The notes: a model not told the origin generated them from the sequence alone. Shown: positions 1 through 7,372, counted from the first letter of the stretch. The stretch: 34,860 nucleotides of DNA from Telmatospirillum siberiense (GCF_002845745.1 NZ_PIUM01000046.1:1-34860); one strand, 5' to 3'. Made by a program: numbers and translations.

Positions 1-281
1 GTCCTATCCCCGTCCATGCCCCCGGCCCCACCTATTCCCTATCTGGTAAGACGTTTTCCGCAGGCCGAAACCGCAGCAAGGCATCCGTTATAGGAAAAAA
101 GGCATATATCTCCCCGCCCCGCAGAGTGGAACCCAGGCAAGTCCCCACCATGCGCGCCGCAGGGCTCCGAACTCAGGTTTTGATTTTATTAACATCGGAG
201 TCATGGCCGTGCTCGACACACGGCTGTCCGGCATACTTTGTGCGTCACCCCCGTATTGGAGTGATGGCCACAACCAAAACC
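1..281. other. Intergenic stretch, no gene recognised
   Basis: No open frame here has a plausible start with a ribosome binding site, a recognisable family or convincing codon use. Short AT-rich patches occur near 90-110 and 178-195 in otherwise GC-rich DNA and could belong to promoters, but I cannot assign -35/-10 boxes with confidence. The upstream neighbour lies outside the window. Confidence 0.5.
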
Positions 282-380
282 GTCATTGCCGGACTTGATA
301 CGGCAATCCATGATTGCATAGATCGGCCGACGTCATTTGAAGCGGGCACGTGGATGCCCGTGTCAAGCACGGGCATGACG
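282..380. repeat. Dispersed palindromic intergenic repeat, two inverted halves
   Basis: Two related halves face each other. The left half (about 282-314) reads GTCATTGCCGGACTTGATAC then CGGCAATCCATGA. The right half (about 349-380) is its imperfect reverse complement, with GGATGCCCG and CGGGCATGACG around TCAAGCA. Each half is itself a hairpin. A second copy of the same family lies at 4321-4381 in this window. The form (CGTCATGCC..ACTTGA..GGGCATCCATGA) is a common short dispersed palindrome of alphaproteobacterial intergenic DNA. It probably has no gene-specific role. Confidence 0.75.
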
Positions 381-394
381 ATTCCTGGTGGTGA

Positions 395-416
395 GCCGAC
401 GAACGAAATTGTCGGC
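395..416. other. Small intergenic hairpin
   Basis: GCCGAC (395-400) and GTCGGC (411-416) form a 6-bp inverted repeat with a 10-nt loop. It has no T-run and its function is unknown. It may simply be part of the neighbouring palindromic repeat. Confidence 0.3.
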
Positions 417-496
417 GGCAATCGTTTGTTAACCTGGACCCGTTGCCCACCATGCTGCCGAGGCCCTGCTCACCGACAACGAATAAGACCTTCAGG

Positions 497-538
497 ACCG
501 GCCGCCGCCTCCCTCCCGCGATGCCCGGTCTTTTTTTA
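497..538 (+). terminator. Possible terminator or attenuator upstream of the purine permease
   Basis: A GACCGG arm at about 497-502 can pair with CCGGTC just before a run of seven T residues at about 532-538, with a second T-run shortly after. The stem is only 6 bp and the loop is long, so it is a weak intrinsic terminator. No coding gene is seen upstream in the window. It could end a transcript from outside the window or attenuate transcription into the permease gene. Confidence 0.35.
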
Positions 539-561
539 TGGTTTTTTCGGGGCCGGCCCGT

Positions 562-646
562 GGAACAGTGCAGGTTCCCTCTATCCTCGGAATATCGGCG
601 TGATCTAGGATGCGCGCCAGCTTTCGGCCGAGGGGCGAAAGCGCTG
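562..646 (+). promoter_or_regulatory. Candidate structured 5' leader of the purine permease gene
   Basis: Three complementary segments sit in the 110 bp before the start codon. Hairpin 1 pairs GGAAC (562-566) with GTTCC (574-578). Hairpin 2 pairs GCTTTCG (620-626) with CGAAAGC (636-642), and can be rearranged to a longer bulged stem CAGC/GCTG (618-621/643-646). The loop of hairpin 2 carries CCGAGG (628-633), complementary to CCTCGG (585-590), so an H-type pseudoknot is possible. Purine transporter genes are common riboswitch targets, but I could not match this to a known class. Pairing is seen in the sequence; function is inference. Confidence 0.35.
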
Positions 647-668
647 TCTTGTCGAACGGGAAACATCC

Positions 669-2045
669 ATGGCCAAAACTGGCGATATTTCGGACGTCGA
701 TCGGGTCCTCCCCCTGTCGCGATTGATCATTCTCGGGCTTCAGCATGTCCTGGTGATGTATGCCGGGGCGGTTGCCGTGCCGCTGATCCTGGGCGGCGTG
801 CTGAAACTGCCGAAGGAACAGGTGGCCCTGCTGATCAGCGCCGATCTGTTCGCCTGCGGCCTGGTCACCCTGATCCAGACCATCGGCGTGGGGGGCTTTG
901 GCATCCGACTGCCGATCATGATGGGCGTGACCTTCGCCGCCGTCGGCCCGATGATCGCCATGGCCGGCAATCCGGACTTCGGCCTGCTCGACATCTATGG
1001 CGCGGTCATCGGGGCCGGCGTCTTCGGCGTCCTCGTCGCCCCCCTGGTCAGCCGCATGCTGCCCCTGTTCCCCCGCGTCGTCACCGGATCGGTGATCACC
1101 ATCATCGGCATCACCCTGATGCGGATCGGCATCAATTGGGCGGCCGGGGCCGCCGTGCCCACCGCCCCTGGCTACGGCGATCCGTTCCATCTGGAAGTCG
1201 CCTTGATCGTGCTGTTGTCGATCCTGGCCATCATCAAATACGTCAAGGGCTTCCTCGCCAATATCGCCGTTCTGCTGGGCATCGTCATCGGCTTCGTCAT
1301 TGCCCTGGCCGCCGGCGAGGTAAATTTCGCGGGCCTGGGCGCCGCCCATTGGACCGATCTGGTCTATCCCTTCCAGTTCGGCGCGCCGAAGTTCAGCCTG
1401 GTTCCCATCCTCACCATGTGTCTGGTGATGGTGGTGGTGATGATCGAGTCCACCGGCATGTTTCTGGCCGTCGGCGAAATCACCGGCAAGCCGGTCAGCC
1501 GGCAGGATCTGGCCCGCGGCTTGCGCACCGATGGCCTGGGCACGCTGATCGGCGGCATCTTCAATACCTTCCCCTATACCTCCTATTCGCAGAACGTCGG
1601 CCTGATCGGCGTCACCAACGTGCGCAGCCGCTGGGTCTGCGCCGCCGGCGGCGTGTTCCTGGTGCTGCTGGGCCTGTTCCCCAAGATGGCCTTCCTGGTC
1701 GCCTCGGTTCCGCAGTTCGTCCTGGGCGGCGCCGGCATCGTCATGTTCGGCATGGTCGCCGCCACCGGCATCCGCATCCTGGGCGAGGTCGACTATCAGC
1801 GGCAGAAGTCGAACGCCTATATCGTCGCCATCAGCATCGGCTTCGGCATGATCCCGCTGGTCGCCGACAAATTCTTCCAGGCCCTGCCGAAGGCGCTGTC
1901 GCCCCTGTTGCAAAGCGGCATCCTGCTCACCTCCATCGTCGCGGTGGTGCTGAACGTCTATTTCAACGGCACCGGGACGGTCGCCGCGGCCGAGGCCGAG
2001 GTCGAGGAGGCGGCGGAAGCGGCGACGGAAACCGAGATCGGGTGA
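669..2045 (+). CDS. NCS2-family xanthine/uracil (purine) permease
   Basis: A 458-residue inner-membrane nucleobase:cation symporter of the NCS2 (xanthine/uracil permease) family, probably importing xanthine or urate with protons or sodium. The N-terminal segment contains the typical QHVLVMYAGAVAVPL sequence after about 20 residues, followed by many hydrophobic helices. The later segment NTFPYTSYSQNVGLIGVT is characteristic of the xanthine/urate branch rather than of uracil carriers. An acidic Ala/Glu tail of about 20 residues ends the protein. Length is normal for the family. The ATG at 669 gives an intact N terminus, but the ribosome binding site (ACGGGA) is weak. The gene stands alone upstream of the nitrate cluster on the same strand; both deal with nitrogen sources. 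The exact substrate cannot be read from sequence. Confidence 0.9.
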   Translation: MAKTGDISDVDRVLPLSRLIILGLQHVLVMYAGAVAVPLILGGVLKLPKEQVALLISADLFACGLVTLIQTIGVGGFGIRLPIMMGVTFAAVGPMIAMAGNPDFGLLDIYGAVIGAGVFGVLVAPLVSRMLPLFPRVVTGSVITIIGITLMRIGINWAAGAAVPTAPGYGDPFHLEVALIVLLSILAIIKYVKGFLANIAVLLGIVIGFVIALAAGEVNFAGLGAAHWTDLVYPFQFGAPKFSLVPILTMCLVMVVVMIESTGMFLAVGEITGKPVSRQDLARGLRTDGLGTLIGGIFNTFPYTSYSQNVGLIGVTNVRSRWVCAAGGVFLVLLGLFPKMAFLVASVPQFVLGGAGIVMFGMVAATGIRILGEVDYQRQKSNAYIVAISIGFGMIPLVADKFFQALPKALSPLLQSGILLTSIVAVVLNVYFNGTGTVAAAEAEVEEAAEAATETEIG

Positions 2046-2070
2046 GGTCAATATTAAAATAAGACCAATC

Positions 2071-2087
2071 TGCATCATAAATATGCA
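2071..2087. promoter_or_regulatory. Candidate NtrC-binding site upstream of nasT
   Basis: TGCATCATAAATATGCA is a 17-bp near-palindrome with the TGCA...TGCA ends and length of the NtrC consensus (TGCACC-N5-GGTGCA), differing in the inner positions. It lies about 110 bp upstream of a sigma-54-like promoter, a usual distance for an enhancer-type activator site. The match is partial, so this is inference supported by context. Confidence 0.4.
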
Positions 2088-2180
2088 GCCGCTCATTTGA
2101 CCGCCCTTCTTTTGAGCACCGCCAGACGGGCATCGGCCGAGATCGAATGGCAACCCCTTGTCATGAGGTGATTCCGCCGG

Positions 2181-2196
2181 TTGGCATGGATTCTGC
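2181..2196 (+). promoter_or_regulatory. Candidate sigma-54 (-24/-12) promoter of nasT
   Basis: TTGGCATGGATTCTGC carries the invariant GG (2183-2184) and GC (2195-2196) exactly 10 nt apart, and matches the TGGCA of the -24 element. It ends 34 bp before the nasT start codon. Sigma-54 control by NtrC is usual for nitrogen assimilation genes, and a possible NtrC site lies upstream at 2071-2087. Confidence 0.55.
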
Positions 2197-2230
2197 GTAA
2201 GGAAGCCGTAGGCAGAAGCGCGAGGTGCGA

Positions 2231-2809
2231 ATGACCCTGCGCGTCATCCTGGTCGACGACGAGCCCGAAAGGGCGAAACTGGTGAAGGAGGCTTTGGAGG
2301 CGGGCGGATTCGAGGTGGTGGCGGCTTTCGGCACCGGGGCCGGGGTGTCCCGCCGGGTCCGGGATCTCGCTCCCGATGTGATCATCGTCGATATCGACAG
2401 CCCCGATCGGGATACGCTGGAAGATATGCGGAGGGTCACCTTCGAACAACGCCGGCCGGTGGTGATGTTCGCCCAGGACGGCGGCGCCGATATCATTCGG
2501 GCGGCGGTGGCCGCCGGGGTCAGCGCCTATGTGGTGGACGGGCTGAAGCCCGAACGGGTCAAGCCGGTTGTGGACGTGGCCATCGCCCGCTTCGCGCAGT
2601 TTCAGGAAATGCGCGTCGAGCTGGACAAGGCCAAGACCACGCTGGCGGAACGTAAACTGGTGGAAAAGGCCAAGGGCATCCTGATGAAGCGCCGCAACTG
2701 CGGCGAGGACGAGGCCTACCGGTCGATGCGCAGGATGGCGATGGACCAGAAGCTGCGGCTGGTGGATATCGCCAACAAGGTGATCGAAGCGGCCGAGTTG
2801 CTCGGCTGA
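2231..2809 (+). CDS. nasT: NasT, ANTAR-domain antitermination regulator of nitrate assimilation
   Basis: A cytoplasmic RNA-binding response regulator of 192 residues. The N-terminal receiver-like domain (about 1-120) starts RVILVDDEPE and has VIIVDIDSPD around the usual phospho-acceptor Asp. A coiled linker follows, then the C-terminal ANTAR domain (about 135-190), containing LVEKAKGILMKR and a DIANKVIEAAELL end helix. In this family NasS holds NasT inactive until nitrate binds NasS; free NasT then binds paired hexaloop hairpins in nas leaders and blocks termination. Such a leader lies directly downstream at 2870-2971. The ATG at 2231 follows a GAGG; an in-frame GTG two codons earlier is also possible. 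Unusually, no nasS is adjacent; the likely partner is encoded at 5281-6498. Confidence 0.9.
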   Translation: MTLRVILVDDEPERAKLVKEALEAGGFEVVAAFGTGAGVSRRVRDLAPDVIIVDIDSPDRDTLEDMRRVTFEQRRPVVMFAQDGGADIIRAAVAAGVSAYVVDGLKPERVKPVVDVAIARFAQFQEMRVELDKAKTTLAERKLVEKAKGILMKRRNCGEDEAYRSMRRMAMDQKLRLVDIANKVIEAAELLG

Positions 2810-2817
2810 TTTCACTG

Positions 2818-2848
2818 CCCGCCGCTCAATGGCGAGACGACGGGCGGG
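2818..2848 (+). other. GC hairpin after nasT
   Basis: CCCGCC (2818-2823) pairs with GGCGGG (2843-2848). There is no T-run, so it is not a clear terminator. It may stabilise the 3' end of nasT mRNA or belong to the leader that follows. Read-through from the nasT promoter into the nrt leader remains possible. Confidence 0.3.
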
Positions 2849-2869
2849 ACGGATAGACAAATATGGCCG

Positions 2870-2916
2870 CCGGGCAATGACGTCCGGAGAGGTCTTCTCA
2901 GGAACAAAGGCGTTCC
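2870..2916 (+). promoter_or_regulatory. ANTAR-type two-hairpin antitermination leader (NasT target)
   Basis: Hairpin P1 has stem CCGGGC (2870-2875) and GTCCGG (2882-2887, one G-T pair) closing the six-base loop AATGAC. Hairpin P2 has stem GGAAC (2901-2905) and GTTCC (2912-2916) closing AAAGGC. Both loops are exactly six bases with A at position 1 and G at position 4, the recognised signature of ANTAR targets, and the stems are 13 nt apart. P2 shares bases 2906-2916 with the terminator that follows, so the two folds exclude each other. NasT binding would favour P2 and let transcription reach nrtA. All pairings are visible; binding by NasT is inferred from the family and the adjacent nasT gene. 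Confidence 0.9.
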
Positions 2917-2980
2917 AGGAACGAAATCGGGTGCGACCGCGCCCGCCTTCGTCTCCCGGAACGCCTTTTTTGTCTTTTTT
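2906..2980 (+). terminator. Intrinsic terminator of the nas leader (attenuator)
   Basis: AAAGGCGTTCC (2906-2916) is perfectly complementary over 11 bp to GGAACGCCTTT (2958-2968), which runs into six T residues (2966-2971) and, after GTC, six more (2975-2980). The 5' arm overlaps antiterminator hairpin P2. Without NasT bound, transcription should stop about 30 nt before the nrtA start. Confidence 0.9.
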
Positions 2981-3010
2981 ACAATCGCAACCTTTCGACG
3001 GGAGCACGAG

Positions 3011-4306
3011 ATGAGCAAGCGGAATCCCCTGACAAGACGCCAGTTCCTGGGCCGCAGCGCCACCGGCGCGGCACTGTTCGCCAGCCTGCGGACCGCCTTT
3101 CCCTCGGGCGCCTGGGCGGCGACGGGCGATACTCCGGAAGTCACCGGCGCCACCTTGGGCTTCATCGCGCTCACCGATGCCTCGCCATTGATCGTCGCCA
3201 AGGAGAAGGGCCTGTTCGCCAAATATGGTCTGCCCGACGTGCAGGTGAGCAAGCAGGCCTCCTGGGGCACCACGCGCGACAATCTGGAACTGGGCTCGAC
3301 CGGCGGCGGCATCGACGGCGCCCATATCCTGTCCCCCATGCCCTATCTGATGGCCAACGGGCGGATCACCAAGAACAACGTCAAACTGCCGATGTATGTG
3401 CTGGCCCGCCTCAATCTCAACGGCCAGGGCATCTCGGTGGCCAACGCCTACAAGGACCTGAAGGTCGGTCTCGACGCCAGGAGCTTCGGCGAGGCGGTGC
3501 GGAAAGCCAGATCGGCCGGCAAGGACACCAAATGCGCGGTGACCTTCCCCGGCGGCACCCATGACCTGTGGATGCGCTACTGGCTGGCCGCCGCCGGCAT
3601 CGATCCCGACAAGGATGTCTCGACCATCGTCGTGCCGCCGCCCCAGATGGTGGCCAATATGAAGGTCGACACCATGGATGCCTTCTGCGTCGGCGAACCC
3701 TGGAACGGCCAGCTGGTCGATCAGAAGATGGGATTCACGGCGCTGACCACCGGCGAAATGTGGGCCAACCACCCGGAAAAATGTCTGGGGCTGCGCGCCG
3801 ACTGGGTCGACCGTCATCCCAAGGCGGCCAAGGCGCTGCTCGCCGCCGTGCTGGAAGCCCAGCAATGGTGCGACAGCCCTGGGAACAAGGACGAGATGTG
3901 CCGCATCGTCTCGGGGCGCGAATGGTTCAAGGTGCCGGTCGAGGACATCGCCGGGCGGGCCAAGGGCACCTTCGATTACGGCACCGGCCGGGTGGTCCAG
4001 GACAGCCCGCATCTGATGAAGTTCTGGCGAGACCACGCCTCCTATCCCTTCAAGAGCCACGATCTGTGGTTCCTCACCGAGAACCAGCGCTGGGGGCAAC
4101 AACCGGCCGGCCTCGACCGCAAGGCCCTGATCGATGCGGTCAACCGCGAGGACCTGTGGCGCGAGGCGGCGAAAGCCGCAGGCGTGGCCGCCGCCGACAT
4201 CCCCGCCGGCACCTCGCGCGGGCCGGAGACCTTCTTCGACGGCAAGGTCTTCGACCCCAACGATCCCGACGCCTATCTGAAGGCGCAGACCATCCGGCAT
4301 GTGTGA
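3011..4306 (+). CDS. nrtA: NrtA-like nitrate ABC transporter substrate-binding protein, Tat-exported
   Basis: A 431-residue periplasmic binding protein of the NrtA/SsuA-like NMT1 superfamily, predicted to deliver nitrate to the permease encoded next. A twin-arginine signal (TRRQFLGRS, then a hydrophobic stretch to about residue 37) indicates export of a folded protein through Tat. The mature start ATLGFIALTDASPLIVAKEKGLFAKYG and later VVPPPQMVANMK and FCVGEPWNGQLVD are typical of nitrate-binding members. The ATG at 3011 has a good GGGAG ribosome site. The gene is first after the ANTAR attenuator and so should respond directly to NasT. A related protein without a signal sequence is encoded at 5281-6498. 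Confidence 0.9.
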   Translation: MSKRNPLTRRQFLGRSATGAALFASLRTAFPSGAWAATGDTPEVTGATLGFIALTDASPLIVAKEKGLFAKYGLPDVQVSKQASWGTTRDNLELGSTGGGIDGAHILSPMPYLMANGRITKNNVKLPMYVLARLNLNGQGISVANAYKDLKVGLDARSFGEAVRKARSAGKDTKCAVTFPGGTHDLWMRYWLAAAGIDPDKDVSTIVVPPPQMVANMKVDTMDAFCVGEPWNGQLVDQKMGFTALTTGEMWANHPEKCLGLRADWVDRHPKAAKALLAAVLEAQQWCDSPGNKDEMCRIVSGREWFKVPVEDIAGRAKGTFDYGTGRVVQDSPHLMKFWRDHASYPFKSHDLWFLTENQRWGQQPAGLDRKALIDAVNREDLWREAAKAAGVAAADIPAGTSRGPETFFDGKVFDPNDPDAYLKAQTIRHV

Positions 4307-4320
4307 GGGTGTCTCTATTG

Positions 4321-4381
4321 CGTCATGCCAGGACTTGATCCGGGCATCCATGACCCCCCGGGTCAAGCCCGGGGGTGACGG
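4321..4381. repeat. Dispersed palindromic intergenic repeat, second copy
   Basis: CGTCATGCCAGGACTTGATC followed by CGGGCATCCATGA forms the left hairpin; CCCCCGGGTCAAGCCCGGGGG forms the right one. It is the same family as 282-380. It lies between nrtA and nrtB and could fold in the mRNA. A stable mid-operon hairpin would allow more NrtA than permease to be made, which suits a binding-protein transporter, but that role is inference. Confidence 0.75.
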
Positions 4382-4399
4382 GAAAAAGAAGAGACCACA

Positions 4400-5278
4400 A
4401 TGGTAAAGGTGACACCGATGACCGCCAAACTCGACAGCCTGGACAAGGCAACATTGATGGGCTCGTCCGCCCCCGGCCTCGGCGGGGCGGCCGGCTGGGT
4501 TCGCCGCGTGATCGCCCGTGGCGGCCGCCGCTTCGGCCCCCCCCTGCTGGCGCTCGCCGTCGCGCTGGGCGTCTGGCAGTTCGTCTGCATGCAGGCCGGG
4601 GCGGCCCTGCCGCCGCCCTCCAAGGTCGTCACCGACACCTGGGAACTGATCGCCCATCCCCTGTTCGATCACGGCGGCACCGACAAGGGACTGTTCTGGC
4701 ATCTCGCCGCCAGCCTGCAAAGGGTGGCCATCGGCTTTTCGCTGGCCGCCGTGGCGGGAATCGGCCTCGGCGTGCTGATCGGCCAGAGCGATCTGGCGAT
4801 GCGGGCCCTCGACCCCCTGTTCCAGGTGCTGCGCACGGTGCCGCCGCTGGCCTGGCTGCCCATCTCGCTGGCCGCTTTCCGTCACGCCGATCCGTCCGCC
4901 ATCTTCGTCATCTTCATCACCGCCATCTGGCCGATCATCCTGAACACCGCCGTGGGCATCCAGAACATCCCCCCGGACTATCGCAATGTCGCCCGCGTGC
5001 TGCGCCTGTCGCCGGCCGAATATTTCCTGAAGATCATGCTGCCGGCCTCGGTGCCCTACATCTTCACCGGCCTCAAGATCGGCATCGGCCTCTCCTGGCT
5101 GGCCATCGTCGCCGCGGAAATGCTGATCGGCGGCGTCGGCATCGGTTTCTTCATCTGGGATGCCTGGAACAGCTCGCTGATGAGCGAAATCATCCTGGCG
5201 CTGATCTATGTCGGCATCGTCGGCACCCTGCTCGACCGGCTGATCACCCTGATCGGCCGCAAGGTTTCGGGAATCTGA
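4400..5278 (+). CDS. nrtB: NrtB-like nitrate ABC transporter permease
   Basis: A 292-residue inner-membrane permease of the NrtB/SsuC/TauC type (binding-protein-dependent transport, BPD_transp_1 fold). After a hydrophilic N terminus of about 45 residues come a first membrane segment and then the core helices. The EAA-like loop reads as RVLRLSPAEYFLKIMLPASVPYIFTGLKIGIG (about 200-230) and would contact the ATPase. The C terminus IYVGIVGTLLDRLITLIGRKV is typical for the family. Either ATG 4400 or ATG 4418 could be the start; 4418 has an AAAGGTG upstream. The stop is two bases from the next gene, so the two are likely co-translated. Confidence 0.88.
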   Translation: MVKVTPMTAKLDSLDKATLMGSSAPGLGGAAGWVRRVIARGGRRFGPPLLALAVALGVWQFVCMQAGAALPPPSKVVTDTWELIAHPLFDHGGTDKGLFWHLAASLQRVAIGFSLAAVAGIGLGVLIGQSDLAMRALDPLFQVLRTVPPLAWLPISLAAFRHADPSAIFVIFITAIWPIILNTAVGIQNIPPDYRNVARVLRLSPAEYFLKIMLPASVPYIFTGLKIGIGLSWLAIVAAEMLIGGVGIGFFIWDAWNSSLMSEIILALIYVGIVGTLLDRLITLIGRKVSGI

Positions 5279-5280
5279 TC

Positions 5281-6498
5281 ATGGCGCTCGAAAAAACCCG
5301 CCTGCGCCTGGGCATCGTGCCGCTTTGCGACTGCGCCCCCATCGTCGTGGCCAGGGAACGCGGCTTCTTCGCCGAACAGGGCCTCGATGTCGAGATCGCC
5401 CGCGAGCCGTCCTGGGCCAACATCCGCGACAAGGTCCTGGTCGGCGCCCTGGACGGCGCCCAGATGCTGGCCCCCATGCCCTTCGCCACGACACTGGGCC
5501 TGGGCAATGTCCATCAGCCGATCGTCACCGCTTTCGGCCTCAACATCGGCGGCAACGCCATCACCGTGTCCAACGCGCTGTTCGACCGCATGATGGAGGC
5601 CGATCCCGACGCCATGGCGGAAAGACCGCTCACGGCGCGCGCCCTGAAGGCGGTGATCGAGCGGGATCGGGCGGCCGGGGCCCAGCCGATGACTTTCGCC
5701 ATGGTCTATCCCTTCTCGTCCCATCATTACGAATTGCGCGGCTGGATGGCCGCCGCCGGCATCGATCCCGACCGTGACGTCCGCCTGGTGGTGGTGCCGC
5801 CGCCGCAGATGGTGGCCAATCTGTCGGCCGGCAATATCGAGGGTTATTGCGTCGGTGAACCCTGGAACGCCATGGCGAGCAGCCTCGGCCTCGGCCGGGT
5901 CCTGATCACCAGCCAGGAACTGTGGGGCGGCCGCGTCGAAAAGGTCCTGGGCGTCGCCGAGGGTTGGGCCGACGCCCATCCCGAAACCCACAAGGCCCTC
6001 ATCCGCGCCCTGCTGCTGGCGTCCCGCTGGACCGACCAGCCGGAAAACCGGGCGGAAGTCGCCCGCATCGTCGCCCAGCCGCCCTACGTCAACGCGCCGC
6101 AGGACGTCGTGCGGGCCACCCTGGAACAACCCGGCGCCCTGATCTTTTCCGCCCATGCCGCCAATTTTCCCTGGCGCTCGCAGGCGCTCTGGTTCCTCGT
6201 CCAGATGCGCCGCTGGGGGCAGTTGCCGGCCACCGTCGACATGCGCCGCGCCGTCGACCGGGTGTTCCGCTCCGACCTCTACCGTCTGGCCGCCCTGGAG
6301 TTGGACATCGCCGTCCCCCTCATCGACGCCAAGACCGAGGGGGATCACCGAACCCCCTGGACCCTGGCCGAAGCCACCCGGCCGATCGCCATGGGGCCGG
6401 ACGCCTTCTTCGACGGCGGACGCTTCGATCCGGCCGAGGCGGAGACCCTGGCCAACCATTATGCCCGATCCCCCCTGTCGGCCGCCCTGCGGGCCTGA
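5281..6498 (+). CDS. nasS: NasS-like cytoplasmic nitrate sensor (NrtA-type protein without signal peptide)
   Basis: A 405-residue NrtA-family protein beginning MALEKTRLRLGIVPLCDCAP, with no signal peptide, so it should stay in the cytoplasm. It keeps the ligand-binding framework: DGAQMLAPMPFATTLGLG, VVVPPPQMVANLS and YCVGEPWNAMASSLGLG. Soluble NrtA homologues without export signals are known as NasS, the nitrate/nitrite sensor that sequesters NasT. This is the best candidate partner for the nasT product. It lies between nrtB and nrtC instead of next to nasT. Alternatively it is an unfused version of the regulatory NrtA-like domain found at the C terminus of cyanobacterial NrtC, which would act on the ATPase. 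Sequence alone does not separate these roles. Confidence 0.75.
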   Translation: MALEKTRLRLGIVPLCDCAPIVVARERGFFAEQGLDVEIAREPSWANIRDKVLVGALDGAQMLAPMPFATTLGLGNVHQPIVTAFGLNIGGNAITVSNALFDRMMEADPDAMAERPLTARALKAVIERDRAAGAQPMTFAMVYPFSSHHYELRGWMAAAGIDPDRDVRLVVVPPPQMVANLSAGNIEGYCVGEPWNAMASSLGLGRVLITSQELWGGRVEKVLGVAEGWADAHPETHKALIRALLLASRWTDQPENRAEVARIVAQPPYVNAPQDVVRATLEQPGALIFSAHAANFPWRSQALWFLVQMRRWGQLPATVDMRRAVDRVFRSDLYRLAALELDIAVPLIDAKTEGDHRTPWTLAEATRPIAMGPDAFFDGGRFDPAEAETLANHYARSPLSAALRA

Positions 6499-6512
6499 AC
6501 GGAGTTCACGAG

Positions 6513-7304
6513 ATGAGCGCTTACCTGAGCATCGAGAACGTCGGCATCACCTTTCAGGGCGACAAAGGCCCCTTCTGCGCCCTGCGGGACGTCAGCCTCA
6601 AGGTCGACAAGGGCCAGTTCATTTCCATCATCGGCCATTCCGGCTGCGGCAAGTCGACGCTGCTCAACATCGTCGCCGGCCTCTCGGCGGCAACCACCGG
6701 CGGCGTCATCCTGGAAAATGCCGAGGTGACCGCGCCCGGTCCCGACCGCGCCGTGGTCTTCCAGAACCATTCCCTGCTGCCCTGGCTCAGCGTCTACGAC
6801 AATGTCCGCCTGGCCGTCGACAAGGTCCACAAGGCCAGGGACAAGGCGTGGCGGCATGACTGGACGCTGCACAATCTGTCGCTGGTCCGCATGGAGGAGG
6901 CCTGCGACAAACGCCCCGGTGAAATCTCCGGCGGCATGAAGCAGCGCGTCGGCATCGCCCGGGCATTGTCCATGGAGCCCAAGGTCCTGCTTCTCGACGA
7001 ACCCTTCGGCGCCCTGGACGCCCTGACGCGGGCCCATCTGCAGGATGGATTGATGGAGATCCACCAGCGTCTCGGCAACACCGTGCTGATGATCACCCAC
7101 GACGTCGACGAGGCTGTCCTGCTCTCCGACCGGATCGTCATGATGGGCAACGGCCCCGCCGCCACCATCGCCCGGATCCTGGCCGTCGACCTGCCCCGCC
7201 CGCGGCGGCGCGTCGATCTCGCCTGCGATGCCGCCTACACCCATCACCGCGCCGAGGTCCTGCGCTTCCTGCACGGCCACGATACCGCGCGGGATGCCGC
7301 GTGA
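6513..7304 (+). CDS. nrtC: NrtC/NrtD-like nitrate ABC transporter ATPase
   Basis: A 263-residue cytoplasmic ATPase energising nitrate import. Walker A is GHSGCGKST (about residues 43-51), the Q-loop region is VVFQNHSLLPW, the signature is ISGGMKQRVGIARAL, Walker B is KVLLLDEPFGALD and the H-loop is MITHDVDEAVLLSDR. All catalytic motifs are intact. It has only the ATPase domain; the C-terminal NrtA-like extension of cyanobacterial NrtC is absent, while a free NrtA-like protein is encoded just upstream. The ATG at 6513 follows GGAG at a good distance. The short intergenic space to nirB holds a palindromic repeat. Confidence 0.9.
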   Translation: MSAYLSIENVGITFQGDKGPFCALRDVSLKVDKGQFISIIGHSGCGKSTLLNIVAGLSAATTGGVILENAEVTAPGPDRAVVFQNHSLLPWLSVYDNVRLAVDKVHKARDKAWRHDWTLHNLSLVRMEEACDKRPGEISGGMKQRVGIARALSMEPKVLLLDEPFGALDALTRAHLQDGLMEIHQRLGNTVLMITHDVDEAVLLSDRIVMMGNGPAATIARILAVDLPRPRRRVDLACDAAYTHHRAEVLRFLHGHDTARDAA

Positions 7305-7320
7305 TGGGATTGCGTTTTCT

Positions 7321-7343
7321 CCCTCTCCCACGAGGGGAGAGGG
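7321..7343. repeat. CCCTCTCCC-type palindromic intergenic repeat
   Basis: CCCTCTCCC (7321-7329) and GGGAGAGGG (7335-7343) form a 9-bp hairpin between nrtC and nirB. The same arms recur at 10315-10337, with a variant at 10195-10219. This kind of repeat is widespread between proteobacterial genes. It may affect mRNA stability in the polycistron. Confidence 0.65.
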
Positions 7344-7372
7344 ATTTGCAAAATCTTGAGAGGAACCTCGCC

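Noticed and set aside
562-578. Second ANTAR hexaloop hairpin upstream of the permease (loop AGTGCA has A1 and G4)
   Set aside because: The stem needs a bulged G, no paired second hairpin of the right form is seen and no overlapping terminator follows.
443-2062. Long plus-strand open frame (539 codons) overlapping the purine permease
   Set aside because: Arg/His/Pro-rich translation of a frame-shifted permease gene; no membrane segments or motifs.
2093-4885. Very long open frame on the minus strand (930 codons) across nasT, nrtA and nrtB
   Set aside because: It is antisense to well-identified genes, has low-complexity composition typical of GC-rich shadow frames and no recognisable domain.
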